This document shows positions 13,049 through 25,086 of a stretch of 64,000 nucleotides of DNA, piece by piece. Origin of the DNA: Jacaranda mimosifolia. Taxonomy: Eukaryota; Streptophyta; Magnoliopsida; Lamiales; Bignoniaceae. A program made the translations under genes and the position numbers. Within the stretch, counting starts at the first letter, position 1. The number at the start of each line of letters is the position of its first letter. The notes under the pieces are model-generated. The model saw only the letters and a program-made list of their open reading frames with translations. It was not told the origin of the DNA and ran no database searches. The DNA lies in the NCBI GenBank assembly GCA_018894105.1, contig CM032123.1, positions 993,001 through 1,057,000 of the forward strand, in the 5' to 3' direction.

Positions 13049-13714
13049 TAAGTTTTTATTTAATTTTTTTCTTGTTCAACACGTAGTATTGAATTTTTAT
13101 ACAGTGTGAAAAGGATGGATATTTAATAATTTGTGCTATAAGTTTGGCTAATAATTTACTACATGATGTTTCGCGGATGAATTATTCTCTATGTACGTAG
13201 CATGAGGGAACATTCTTATTCCTCTTCAAAGTCGTTTTATATTATATTTACCTACGTTAAGTTTTTTTTTTTTTTTTTTTTTACTAATTATTATTATTAT
13301 TTGATACCCCCTCGGTAATAGAAGGGAATTATAAAGTTTGGATAGTCCTTCTACTATTAGATTAGAATATTTTCTTGAATTGTGGGTGAAACGAGATTTC
13401 ATAACTGTTTCTTTTAGAAAGCCTATAAATCATACGCCTAAAATCAACTAAAATATCATTAGTCTATTTTCTCTATTTCTACTCGGTAAGAACTTTGTGG
13501 GTTAATTATATTAGCAGATTAATATGAGATATTTTTGATTTGTTGTTGTCTAAATATTAATTGTATCAGCAAAATATAAGAGATTTATAATTTGTTGTTG
13601 AATTGGGGAAATGGTCCCATTGGCTTACTACTTGTCCATAGTACCAATATGATACAAAATAGATGAAAATTTTCCTAAACTCTTGAATTTTTATTGTACT
13701 TGGATATTGATTTT
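11106..13714. other. Gene-free stretch with microsatellites
   Basis: No gene could be supported. A compound (TA)n(CA)n microsatellite lies at about 13019-13048 and a T run near 13263-13282. The short ORF on the minus strand at 12068-12256 has no recognisable domain. Confidence 0.55.
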
Positions 13715-13880
13715 TTAAGTCGGGAGATCCATAGGTTCTTGATGCATATAGATATAAATGGTCCAAGAAGAGTAATAATTTTCAAGAAATTTGGAACATT
13801 TCATTTTCAAGCAGAGAGCCGCTTTCAAATAGTATTCGATCAATTATGTATTAATCAATATTTGATTGATTGGTCTTTAT
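13715..13880 (+). pseudogene. ycf2: Plastid ycf2 fragment (NUPT), frameshifted
   Basis: Two reading frames give peptides like those of plastid Ycf2. One frame near 13755-13790 reads YKWS...NNFQE; the other, around 13815-13878, reads SRFQIVFDQLCINQY followed by IDWS. The switch between frames, plus many substitutions, shows a decayed nuclear copy of plastid DNA rather than a working gene. The matching part is about 160 bp. No plastid gene neighbours ycf2 here, so it is an isolated insertion. Identity rests on recall of the Ycf2 sequence and was not aligned. Confidence 0.8.
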
Positions 13881-14746
13881 TTGAAGTACTTGAAATTGGA
13901 ATTTTATACACTTTATATAATAGTTCATAATGTATTGTTAATAAATGTAAATTATTGATTATTAATTAGTTTTAGTAATCAATATTTCCAATGTAATAAT
14001 GTATATAAGTGAATCACTTACAAAAAGTTGTTGCAATAATTATGTGAGTTATGTTTATAAATATCCCAAAATATTATTAGCCACAAAATTAGATGATATT
14101 ATGAGAAAAGGACCATAAAATGGAATCAAATAAACAAATATAAGATATATAATCATGAAGCTAACAAATCTAACGGAAATGAAGCCATAAAATAATGAAT
14201 TTTCGAGGGGTTATATATTTCGCACGATTATTTTTTCTTTCCCTTTTTCTGAAAATTAGAACGATTTTTCATTTATTAGTGTTTCTATTTAATTCCAAAA
14301 TATTTGTCTATAATTTCCTTGAACATTTTTTTTGTTTATATATTATTATGGAGTGTGGATATATATGTACATATATATATATATATATATTCATAATAAT
14401 TGAAGCCGGCAGGGACACGTGAAAATACACAGTTTGTAATCTCCAATCATCATGAATAAAAAGAATTTTAATGGCTGAAATTGAATTCTCAATAAGATAG
14501 AGAATAATGTGACATATGAATAGTCTATTATTTTCCAAATAATTCTGGACCAAAAATGATCAATCGATGTTCTATTTGAAAACAATGCAACAGTATATAT
14601 AATTAGACATGTTATCTATATATGACTTGTCTTTGTCCTCATACCCTCCCAACCATTTTTAAATTGGTCCCATAAAATAAATAAATAAAAAGTCTAATTT
14701 TTATTTAAAATTTTCATTTGGTCAAATTATAATCACAAGGAAAAAT
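13881..14746. other. Gene-free AT-rich stretch
   Basis: No gene could be supported. A (TA)n run lies at about 14369-14390. The overlapping short ORFs at 14195-14585 on both strands are low-complexity translations. Confidence 0.55.
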
Positions 14747-14749
14747 TAA

Positions 14750-15096
14750 GGGAATGTTTGGTTATATTTTTTGTGTGATTTTATTATGTGTTTATTATAT
14801 GTTTTGGGAGAATGAATTATTGAAGAATGTGAAAATTATTTTCTAGTATATTTGTTTATATTTTTGGGGAGACATTTCTTACTGTAGCAGTCAAATAAAC
14901 GCTTTTTTGTTGGATTTTTGAAGTGAAACTGAATTGAATGATTTTTTTAATATTAAAATAATAATAAAATATATATGATGTATATAATATATATATATAT
15001 ATTAGAGAATGTGTATTTTAGACGAAAAATGGGGATATATTTGGTTATGTTTCCCCAAAATAATATTGTTCCAGGGAAATATAACCAAACAAAGCC
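14750..15096. mobile_element. Tourist/Harbinger-like MITE (347 bp), TSD TAA
   Basis: The left end GGGAATGTTTGGTTATATTT and the right end AAATATAACCAAACAAAGCC are inverted copies of each other. Both sides carry the 3-bp duplication TAA (14747-14749 and 15097-15099), as expected for PIF/Harbinger elements. A second member, split by an insertion, lies at 51802-52993. There is no coding capacity. Confidence 0.8.
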
Positions 15097-15099
15097 TAA

Positions 15100-15461
15100 G
15101 TGCCCCTTTGGTTTTATTTTCAAAACCCCTTTTCATTTCTTTTAAAAATGAAAATAGAAAACTATCAACTTCTCTTCCATTTTCACATACATTTTCATTA
15201 TCAACACATTTTCCAAACACACTCTTACATTTTCTCTCCATTTTCACTTTTTAATTTCTCCTACTCATATTTCCACGAATTTTAATACAAAAATATTATA
15301 TTTTCCAAATACAACTCATTCTCAACATTACATAATCATTACATTTTAAACAAAATCTCCAAATAATATTTCATTTTAAAAAACATATTTATAACTAACT
15401 TTTCACTATTTATTTTTATTAGGAAATAAAAATGCCTCCAAAAAATAAATCCAAAGGGCCG
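15100..15461. mobile_element. MITE, GGCCC-TTTGG terminal repeat family
   Basis: The left end GTGCCCCTTTGGTTTTATTT and the right end AAATAAATCCAAAGGGCCG are inverted repeats. It abuts the preceding MITE and appears to share its TAA target sequence on the left; the right flank TAT is imperfect. Related copies lie at 27262-27641 and 45556-45921. The internal GAAAATAGAAA and ATCAACTTCT stretches are shared with 27262-27641. Confidence 0.75.
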
Positions 15462-16159
15462 TATGCTTACAAAGTAAGTTACAGAGAGAATTATTGTTGA
15501 AAATTCCATTTTTATTACAAATTTAAGATTTCAATGCGAATGTCTTCAAAGCGTAATGAAGAAGAATGAGAATTGTTAAAAAAGTGTGTAAGACCAAAAT
15601 GAGGCAACAGCACAAGTCTCAATGCAGAAGGTACAAATCCAATACTGATACCAATTCAGTAATCCAAAATCTTTCCAGCTAAACATCATTAATAACACGT
15701 ATACGTATATGGGCTGTTGCCTGCCATAGACGGCTGCTGGCCTTCTGCTCATATTTAAGCAAAAGTAAAGTGGTACGGAACCTACCAATTTGATGTGAAT
15801 TCAGTGGTCCTAAAAAACATTAGACTTTAACACATATTGATGCTTTGGTACAATTCTTGTAAATGGGGTTCTCATGCTTTTCAGGCATGCAAGCAATACC
15901 TGTTTTTTGTAAAAGTGTAGCCCAAGCCAAGTTGATTAGGGTCGGTTTCTGGTTAGGGCAATCTACAATTTGATTTTAGAATGTTATTTTATTTGTTACT
16001 ATTCTTGTACACTTTTTTTTTTTTTTTTTTTTTGAGGCATTTTTTTTTTCAAAATAAAACTTCTAGCAACATGGAATATTCACAACTGTCGGAATTTTTT
16101 TATACTGATCATCACCAAGAGTCATCAGCTGTCAATTTGCTAGTAAGATAAGAGTTTTA
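15462..16159. other. Gene-free stretch
   Basis: No supported gene. A T run of about 20 lies near 16013-16033. The short ORF at 15576-15788 on the minus strand has no recognisable feature. Confidence 0.5.
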
Positions 16160-16542
16160 GACTCATAAATTGCTTAATTATTTAAAACATCTTATAAAAT
16201 GTTAGATTTTTTTTTTAGAAAAAAGTTGTTGATGTGTTTGGATAAAATAAAATCTCAAAGCTTATAAAATATTAATAATGGCAATTTTACAATTAAAATG
16301 GTTAAAAATAAAAGAGTTTGTTAAGATTTTATAAATAAGTTAGAGTTTGGTATAAAAAAAAAAAGTTTAGAGTCTCCTTACTTTTCTTAAAAGTGTTATA
16401 TGCTCTTCTTAAACATCTTATTTTATGATCTTATAAGCTTTTTTTTTTAAAAAAATTAACAAATATTTTTTATCAACTTATAAATTCTTAAACATCTTAT
16501 AAGATGTTTTGTGGAATTTATAAGCTCACCCAAGTACTCTCT
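16160..16542. mobile_element. Degenerate MITE, CTTATAAGATGTT family
   Basis: Contains the repeated CATCTTATAA and TTATAAGATGTT motifs, and internal sequence related to the better-preserved elements at 16703-17042 and 49233-49625. The ends have decayed, with a right end AGCTCACCCAAGTACTCTCT, so the borders are approximate. Confidence 0.55.
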
Positions 16543-16702
16543 CAATTTTTGATGGCACATCCCCTCGACAAGCAACAAACCAATACAGAGGGATGAAAAA
16601 GCAAATTAGCGAAGAGTTTTTACCTATGTTTTTAAATAGGTGTGCCGGACGCCCTATCTTTTTATTTCGTCATTGCTTATTCATGTTAAGTGGAAGAATT
16701 TA

Positions 16703-17042
16703 GAGGGTGTTTGGATGAACTTATAAGTTTCTAAAAATATTTTATAAGATGTTAAAGAGCTTATAAGATGTCAAATAGTGTTTGATAAGCTTAGAAGCTC
16801 CTTTAAAAAAGTAAGGAGTTCTTAACTTATTTTGAAAATTTCGATAATCTCTTTTAATTTTAATCATATAAACTACAAAATTGTCATTACTAACATCTTA
16901 TAAGCTCCATAATCTTATTTTATCAAAACACTTTCTTAATTTATTTTTTCAAAAAAAAAATAACATCTTATAAACTTCAAAAATATATTATAAAATATAG
17001 AAACTTATAAGACATTTTCAATAAATTTAGCTAAACACCCTC
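16703..17042. mobile_element. MITE with GAGGGTGTTTGG terminal repeats
   Basis: The left end is GAGGGTGTTTGG and the right end is TAGCTAAACACCCTC, its inverted copy. The flanks TTA and TTG suggest a decayed 3-bp target duplication. Subterminal CTTATAAG and TAAGATGTT motifs recur. Family members lie at 49233-49625 (intact), 16160-16542, 28790-29170 and 30120-30431 (decayed), and 61688-61905 and 63765-64000 (partial). Confidence 0.75.
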
Positions 17043-19429
17043 TTGATCTGTATTTCTCTACGCTCATTCACCTTTATCAATCAAAAAATACATGATCATA
17101 ATTTTATATTTAATGAAAAAAAAATCTACTCATGGTTAAGTTAAAAGTTATCATGTGACATACATTATTAAAAAATCTTGCTATCGAGTTCACGGGAAGA
17201 ATGGCAAGTTCCTAACAGAGAAGAATAATTTACAAAATGGCCAAACTTTTTTTCTTTTTTAATTTTTTCTGTTAAAGCCAAAAATGGCAGCAGCCAGCGG
17301 GGATTCTGCATTGTGTCATTCTAAAGAAAAGTATTGATTGGCTACGTACATTTTATGACAGCAAAATACTTAGTTCGACAAATGTGTCAATTAAATAAAT
17401 ATATTTGTTTACTAAAATAGAGATAAATAATCAAAGTCAAACGTTGTTGACCTAAGCAAGAAAGTGCGTGGCACGTTGTCGGGTGTTCCATCTTAGATAC
17501 TAATATGGTTTGTATAATTTAAAATTCCCATTTTAAACGAGTATAAATTTTTGATTTAAAATTAAAAAAGTAGAAATTATATATATAATTGGAATATTAA
17601 TGCAAAAGGATAAGATTGACTTAGGCACTAAGTGGGCTTCCACTATTTCCAACACTAAGGTACCGTTTGGTTTCATTTCCACACCTCATTTTCATATTTT
17701 TTACTATTTTAAAAATAAAAATCATCATTTTTTACACATTGTCTCAAAAATTAGTTAATCAAAAGCATATCCTTTTTCTTAGTAAATCCCTTCCTTTTTC
17801 TTCAGTCAATGAGGTATTAGTAATCGTTTCGAATTACTATTCTCTCTTTTAAGAACAAATTCTCATATGTCATCAATATTCTATTGCAAAAACACTATTT
17901 TTGGTTTGATCAACAAATATGAACAAATAAATTTTCTGATACAAAGCAAATTAAATGAAAATCAGCCCTAACTTAAGTATCCAATGATAATATCTTAAAA
18001 TATTATCTCTGAATAGTAGCAAATTTGGATCTGAATCATACCAAACCTAATAAAAAGAATGCAATAAACAGTCTTGTTTTTCTTTTCTTTTCTTTTTCTT
18101 AAGGGCTGAAAAGTAATTAAGATCTTGTGTGATTGATAATGTGGTATTGGAGTAATGCTTCTTTTGCTAATTCCCCGCGACCAATAAGGAATTGCTGTCT
18201 TGGTATGAGGATAAATTCCACGCTAATTCTACTCCATATTTCATTTCCTATTCCAATTTGATGTACATATGTCAAGTGTATCTGATTCTCAATCAATTAT
18301 TTTTATAAGAAAATATTTGATACACATATTATATATCAATAAAATAAAATAAGAAATAAAATATAAATACCACCACATTATTACTATCAGAGAAGTATGG
18401 ACTTATAATCTAGATTTTTATTGAAAGAAAAAGACTTCCACCAAAAATATTCCAATTATGTATTTAACTTACATATATTGGAGAAGAGAAAAAAAATATT
18501 TTTTCCAATTATCAAAAAAGAAAAAAATAATAATTTATCTATCTTTTTCAGGAGATAATTGATATTGCTTTTTCTGAATATGTCCGAAGAAATGCACACC
18601 ACATTTGTACCAAAAGTATATAATCCTCAGAAAACGTGGATAGCAACAGCCACCATTTGTGGCGGATATAATGTAATTTTAACATTTTTATTTTGGCCGG
18701 TGATATTTTATCAACTTTGGATTTTTATTTTTTAATATTGGTTATAAATATTTTTCTTCTTTTTCTACTGAATTATTGTCATTTTCTTAAGTTTCCCTAA
18801 ATAGCGATGTGGGAGATAATCTATTCTTTATTTAATAATGTAGGAATAGGTCATCGTAGACGTTATCATTAAAATAAATCAGTAGCCTTTGGATATTAAT
18901 AATTAATTAATATAGTAATATAATTTGGCTTATCGATTTTAGAGAGGTGGCATGAGTTTATGCTCCCAACGAAGCGAATGCATATGTCAACTGCTATCTA
19001 CAATCCAATTATTTTATCGAACAAACATAAAAATCTCTAATATATTTAAATAGGGGGAGATAAACTCAAATGGGAGATGTTGTCACTAAGGCAAATAGTA
19101 TCAACTAAGTTTAACGATAATACATTTATATATAAGTTCTATTATGTATAATGTCTCCAAGATGACGACGTGACGGTTATTAATATTATTGTGATTTATG
19201 TCTTAATCAAGCATAATTTTTGTATAACATTCTTGGTCAGTTAGATTAATTAAAGGCTATAATCATAAATTGTAATCTACGGTTGAAATTGGATTGTGGT
19301 TGTTAATTTTGTGCGTTCACCTAAGTTGGTCAAAGTTTTATGTCCAAAATGAAGAATTTTTTTAAAAGTTGAGGGAAAGAAAAAAGACATGAAGCATAAG
19401 TTAGGCCCACTAAGATAGGGAAACAAACA
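17043..19429. other. Gene-free AT-rich stretch
   Basis: No coding or RNA gene could be supported. A half-element resembling the 45556-45921 MITE begins at about 17659 with GTACCGTTTGGTTTCATTT, but no clear right end was found. Confidence 0.5.
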
Positions 19430-19775
19430 AGTCGAGCTAGCTCGCAAGTCTCTCAAGTCAAGCTCTATTCGAGCTCAAGCTATTTCGAGTCTGAATCGAG
19501 ATTGAGCTCGAGCTCTAATTTGAACCGATCTCGAGCCATCTGTATTTAGGCTTGCGAACTAGTGTATAATTAAATATTATTTTTTATTTTATCAATAAAT
19601 ATATATTATATTAATATTTTTTAATTTGAGTTCGAGCTTTAACTCAAGTCTACAATTATTTACAACTCATTTATCGATCGAGTCTTAAAAAGTAGAACAT
19701 GATTTTTTGTCAAGTCGAGCTCAAACTTAAAATTTTAGACTCGTCGAGTTTGAGCTCACGCTCATGCCTAATATA
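19430..19775. repeat. GAGCTC-rich dispersed repeat
   Basis: Dense alternation of GTCGAGCT, CGAGCTC, TCGAGC and GAGTTCGAG words in both orientations around an AT-rich middle (19560-19625). Repeats of this wording are common in plant genomes and often belong to non-autonomous DNA transposons. No clean terminal repeats or target duplication were found, so the class is left open. Confidence 0.45.
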
Positions 19776-20639
19776 TATATATATATATATTTCGAGTTCG
19801 AAAATTTTGCTCAAACTATAATTATATGTGAATTTAAATAACAAATTTTAGTGGAATACGTAAATTTTTTGTATTGAATTTTATTTTTTATTTTTAATTC
19901 GTATTTAAGTTCGAACTTCTAGAGTTTGATTCGTGGTTTTTAGCAATTATATCACATGTGACAAATCTATTACCAAATTCTACAAGGAATGCCAAAAAAT
20001 TTGTGACCAATGGATTCCAAGAGAGGAAAGAAAACATCTAAAACCACAGCCACTAACATCGAAAAATTTCTTGCAAAATCAGTTGGGCCAAGGAAAAAAA
20101 AAGAAAGAAAAAGAAAAGAAAAAAGGAAAACCAGTGGGACTGCAGCAGAGTGACAGAGACTCTGCTAATAGACAAGGGAAGATCCCATAAAAGAGAACAA
20201 GGTCAAAAAGAGGAGACACAGTGTGGTAAGAAGAGTAGAGAAAATGGGCCCCACAAAGGCTAGAGGGTTTGGACTTGGAGGGACCACTTCCAAAACTTTG
20301 ACCACCCCCTACAGTAGTATCTTATGGGAGTAGTGAAAAACCCGAAGACACGAATCCCAATCCAATCCACATCACTGCATTGAATTGACCAAATTACCCT
20401 CCAACTTCCAAGGAATAACAGAAGAATAATTTTCAACTGGGCTTCTGACACGTGGCTTGCCCACTTGTTTCCTTAATTAGGTTTCGAACTCTCCGAGTGA
20501 CTGAACAGATTTCTTCAAAAGAAGGAAAATACTCCTATTATTTTAATATAATTTACTGAATTAGAGTACAAATTCTAGTACAGTAAAAAGAAGAGTAAAC
20601 AAAGCGGGCAAAAACAAGAAACACCAGCCCATCTTTTTC

Positions 20640-21116
20640 TCCCCAACTTTCTCTCCTTTTTATGCCTGTTATAACTCTTCATCTGCCCCCACTTAGGCCC
20701 CCCAACCCCTCTCTTTCACTGCAATAAAAAGAAAAGCAAATGTCCCTCTCCAACTCTCTGGTCTAGAGAGAGGTTGAGGGTGACAAAACTTTGGTACACA
20801 TCAGATTAAAGAACCACAGAAGCAGCAAAAGAGGGGTAGAGTGGGGTTGAGGACTTTCACATCTACAAGAACCTTTGAAATCTCACCATAAAATTTCACA
20901 ATTTCAAAAACTATCTAACTTCCAATTTTTTTTTTCTTTTTTTTCCTCCTGTATGCTGTACACTTCATTATTCAAATCCCCCTCCCACATTTTGAATCTT
21001 TTTTTCTTGGGAAACTCTCTGTTCCCTATTCCTATCTTCCAAATCTTGACATTACACCAAAAATTACTAAGAAAGAACCCCCAAAAAAACCAAAATATTT
21101 CCCCTCCCAAATTTAG
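20640..21116 (+). promoter_or_regulatory. Candidate promoter and leader for the 58-aa ORF
   Basis: The plus strand looks like a plant transcription start region: a pyrimidine-rich block at 20640-20720, TTATAA near 20669, CT-rich tracts, then an A- and C-rich leader free of long ORFs up to the ATG at 21117. An ACACGTGGC G-box/ABRE-like word lies upstream at about 20448-20456. The same stretch is also the 3' flank of PIP5K on the other strand, so part of its composition could reflect that gene's 3' UTR. No experimental signal is available. Confidence 0.35.
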
Positions 21117-21293
21117 ATGTACAAAACAAGCTTCCAACCATGGCTGATCCACAAAAACTCAGCCGCGTGCTATCTGAAATTCCCTTCTCTTGGCAGGCCC
21201 CAAACATTGGCTGGCAATGCTGCCCTTCTCCAGAGTGGAGTTGGTATCCTTCCTGGCAATGCTGCTTCTTATGACCAGGGCTTCAAGATTTAA
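21117..21293 (+). CDS. Candidate small protein, 58 aa, function unknown
   Basis: An open frame begins with ATG at 21117, directly after an in-frame TAG, and ends with TAA at 21291-21293. The predicted peptide has a basic, aromatic N-terminus (MYKTSFQPWL), then a small-residue-rich C-terminal half with two related segments, LAGNAALLQ and LPGNAASYDQ, the second followed by GFKI and the stop. There is no signal peptide, membrane segment or known domain that I can see. GC content is higher than in the flanks, and a leader-like region precedes it. It is tail to tail with PIP5K, with only 50 bp between the two stop codons, so the transcripts may overlap. Against it: the region is also open in other frames (a 44-aa frame starts at ATG 21140 and a minus-strand frame is open), and it could simply be PIP5K 3' UTR. 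Confidence 0.35.
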   Translation: MYKTSFQPWLIHKNSAACYLKFPSLGRPQTLAGNAALLQSGVGILPGNAASYDQGFKI

Positions 21294-21343
21294 TTAGGAA
21301 TTCTCCATAGTACCGTTTTGGAAAGTTAAGTATCTCATTGGTC

Positions 21344-24300
21344 TCACCTATCCTCTACAAATATTCTCCCGACGAAGTCACGGAATCTTTTTGAATATAG
21401 TTTTGGATCAACGGCTGAGATAGAGGTAGGGTCGACTTGTAAGGATTTGTACGCATGTTCAAGTTTCTTGCTAATGTCGTAGTCTTGTAAAATGTCAATG
21501 ATCCCGAAGTAGACGACTACTTCATAGATTTCACCACTGCAGGAGGATGTCAAATGGCTAAATCCTCCAGGAGTGTACTGATCAAAATCACTCCTTCGAG
21601 CCACACGTTCTGCGCGTGCTGGCATGTTGGCCCCTAGCCTGATCAGTGGTTTTCTGATGAAGAACAAATATAACAAGAAACTCAGAACTATACTAAGAGA
21701 TAGTAATGTCACCAAAGTATCTATCTCTAGGCAGCACTGGATAAAATTTGAATGAGATCACGTTAGCTTTCGACCATAGTTCTATTTTCCCAATGCACAG
21801 CAATCAATTAGCATGGAAACTTTAAACCACCATGCCTATTTGAAATGCAAAACGATATTAAAAGAATCAGTTTGCAAGAAAATGGAACAAAGACATACTT
21901 CAACATGCCCCACAAACAACTGTCTTCTCATAAAATGCCTAAACAATATAGGTACCCCTACCCCATCCAACAGCCCTTCAAATCATCTCAACCACCATGC
22001 TTAAATTCAATAGAAGAAAAATAATGGATCCAAACCTAACCAAAACTAACATTCAATTGCAGTTCTCTAGAAGAAAATCACTTTGGCTGTAATGGTTAAA
22101 ATGAGGCTGACCACAATATCTAAGTATTTGTGAAAATTTTCATGCAACGAAATTACTCCAATACATAATTCCATCACACCATAATCCTATCGAGACAACC
22201 CACACAAAGAATATAATATGTGGCTTGAACAGCATACCTGCCAGCTAAAATCCGGTCCATATCTTGCAATTCTGCTTCAAGAAAACGACAGCCCCGCATG
22301 AACTTTTCACTTTTATATGAATCATTCTTTCCTGAGGAGCAAAAGTTTGATATAAGCTATGTTCAACTTCCATAACTAATCTATTAAAGACCCAAGCGTT
22401 TATCATGACATTGATAATTACCTGTTCGCAACAGAAAAGGGGACAAGCCAATTTTGTCTCCAGTATTATCATCACGAAAATGAAGACCTACTAAGAGACT
22501 ATAATCCATTATTCTCTCTGCCTCCAAGAATTCACAGTCACGGTCAATTTGTCTGGAGAGATGATTAGGAAATTCAGGAAAATGCCAATATGATAAAGTA
22601 CAAGAATCCAAAGGAAAAAAGAGCTATCCGTACTTGATAAGTTCTTGATACCATCTGGTTTGCAGCCGAAATACAAAGTTCAGGTCAAGGTCCTTGAGAG
22701 TTGTGGTTTCATCAATCTCTCCTTCAGGCTTATCTGTTGTGCGGCCATGGGATGATCCTTTCAAATCAAACCTTCTATGAATTCGATACTCCGAGCAGAA
22801 CATATTTCCCATCACAATGAATCGTGTCTGATTTGTATCAATGTCACCACAAATTAGTTATTTGGAGGAGACTCATAACATGACCAAAGAATTGAAGCAA
22901 TAGAAAGAACCACTTACCTTGACGCCCCCCACTGGTTTGACACAGTGGACGCCATAGAACTTTGTTACAAGAGAATTTTCATAGCGACAGACATGTTGGT
23001 GATAACTTGGAAGCATCTTAATAAGCACCTGAAGAAACAAATAACTGAATTTCAATTTTGCGATGATAATTGACTGGGAGATCCTCCAATCAAAAAAACC
23101 ACCCCATTTACATTGAATAGTATCCATAAAAATGGTCCGGGCCAGAAATATACTTTGATTACTGCCAGCCAATTATGCCACTTTCATTGTCCCATATAAT
23201 ATCTCTTTTAAACATTAACAAGTCAAAGGGCTAGGCAACAAACCTTGACTTCTGATTTCTTCACAGTCTTGATCATGAACCTATCATCTTGTGTCAAGTA
23301 AAAGAAACTTCCACTCTTCCCTGGAGACGAAAGCTCTCTCAGAGCATCATTCCCACAAATGGCTAACATGTAATCCGCAGGATCTACTTGAAATAGCTCC
23401 CTTAAATGTCTGAATACCAAATAGAGAAATCCACCATTTTATGAATGATCCAAAAACTAGTACAATCTAAACACGGAAACTACACTCACAAGCGATTATA
23501 ATACTTAAATAGTATAACAAGAATTGCGTTCTAACACATTAGATGGCCACATTAAAGAAGATCATTACCTAAACACCACAGGACAATAGTCCTTCCACCG
23601 GAACTCCATGGATTGATGAGGTGGCGTAATTTTTGATCCCTCAGGAGGGAACCTAGTCCAGAACTTTTCCTTAGGATCAAAATCACTTAGCTTAAGATCA
23701 CGCAATATCGAAGCATGCTTTCCGACAGAATACCTAAAGAACAATACACACCGACTCAATAAAAATAAATAATAGAAACACAAAATCTTAATAAAAGTGA
23801 AAAGCATAAACAGATGCACACCAAAATCATTCGAATTAACGCTTGCATCATTCTTACCTAATACCCAATTGGAGATTGAGCATCAGATCATAATTCTTAT
23901 GCCCTTTCGATATGGTCTGCCCTGGCTTCTTCACTTCCCCACTGAGGAGACATGGATTCCTCCTGAATTGCCTTAACCCATCTCGGTCAAAGACAAACCC
24001 ATCTCTATACAGCATAGAAGCTTCCACATTATCAATAATATCACAAGTAATATCACCCGCTTCCCCCTCTGATTCCCAAATGCAAATTCTAGGAAAAGGC
24101 CTCTCCGCCGTCCCACTGTCAACGGACGACCTCTTCTTTCCCCCACCGCCCCCAACCACCAAATCCACGCTCTCCTCCCCAACTATCATCAAGGGTGCAG
24201 ATAATTTGTGACTAAAAAACCCCTTCAAACCCTCGTCATTAACATCCCCATTGGTATTACTATTACCATCCTTGGCATTGTGAGCAGGGTAAAAAGTTCC

Positions 24301-25086
24301 ATTCAGAATTTGGGCTCTGTTAGTATTTTTACAAGAATCATTTGACCAGCATCCAATATAACAACTCCCATCAGGCCAAGTGAAAACGCCGTGTCCTTTG
24401 GGGACACCATTCTCCCAGTTCCCATCATATCTGTTCCCATTATTCCAAACCAAAACACCCCTACCATGAATCATCCCATTCTTCCACTCCCCAATATACT
24501 CATTTCCATACCTCCACAGATACCTCCCTTGCCCATCTTGCAAATTTCTCTTCCACTGCCCCTCATAATAATCTCCATTACTGTAATTCTTAACCCCGTA
24601 ACCGTGCTTCCGATCCCCAGACCAGGAACCTTTATACATATCCCCATCAGAACCGATAAAAGTACCTGTACCTTCCATCCGGCCCGACTTAAATTCACCT
24701 TCAAATGTCGCGCCGGATGGCCAAGAAAACTTTCCTTTTCCATTCGCTTTCCCCTTCTTCCAGTCCCCTTCGTACATGCACCCGTCTTTCCACAAATACT
24801 TCCCCGATCCGTGGGGCGTATTGTTGGAGAATGTTCCGATATACAGATCCCCATTGGGGAGGTGCTTCTCGAGAATATCAGCTCCGTTACTCTCAGAAAT
24901 TGATGTGGGTGTTACTCTACGGCAGGTGGCTTGAGATTTGCTCCGGGGAACAATTATAACTGATCTCGGCGTAGTAGTAGTTGTAGCATTCTCTAGTAAT
25001 TTCTCCTTTTCTCTATCTAAATTCTCTTCATTCGACTTTTTCTTGTCATTTTCGGCTGGCTTTATGTATGACACTGTCTCAGGCAT
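21344..25086 (-). CDS. PIP5K: Phosphatidylinositol-4-phosphate 5-kinase with MORN repeats
   Basis: Type I lipid kinase that phosphorylates PI4P to PI(4,5)P2 at membranes. Minus-strand exons, all with GT-AG borders and consistent phase: 25086-23858, 23733-23569, 23409-23244, 23028-22918, 22827-22634, 22552-22422, 22331-22238, 21653-21344. They total 2400 nt, giving 799 aa and a TGA stop; this is close to the family's usual 715-815 aa. Residues ~76-259 carry eight 23-residue MORN repeats, the last short, all in the long first exon. Residues ~400-799 are the kinase domain: [10 protein letters not shown] then [10 protein letters not shown] (ATP site), DLKGS at 578-582, MDYSLL at 637-642, IID at 748-750, and KKLEH at 759-763. 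Glu762 in KKLEH is the residue that marks type I enzymes. No key residue is missing. The C-terminus ([16 protein letters not shown]) resembles the Arabidopsis PIP5K1/2/3 group, but the exact orthologue is not settled. Confidence 0.96.

Noticed and set aside
19933..20190. Lys-rich 85-codon frame on the plus strand
   Set aside because: A-rich low-complexity translation, no domain.
20904..21152. 82-codon minus-strand frame downstream of PIP5K
   Set aside because: Starts beyond the PIP5K stop and reads through T- and G-rich, 3'-UTR-like sequence. No recognisable domain.
21140..21274. 44-codon frame starting in a good ATG context
   Set aside because: Overlaps the 58-aa candidate in another frame. 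Trp/Cys-rich repeats look less protein-like and there is no evidence for either beyond context, so only the longer frame is listed.
24391..24903. 170-codon open frame on the plus strand
   Set aside because: Antisense to the MORN-repeat exon of PIP5K. Its periodic Pro/Ile pattern is the mirror of the MORN codons.
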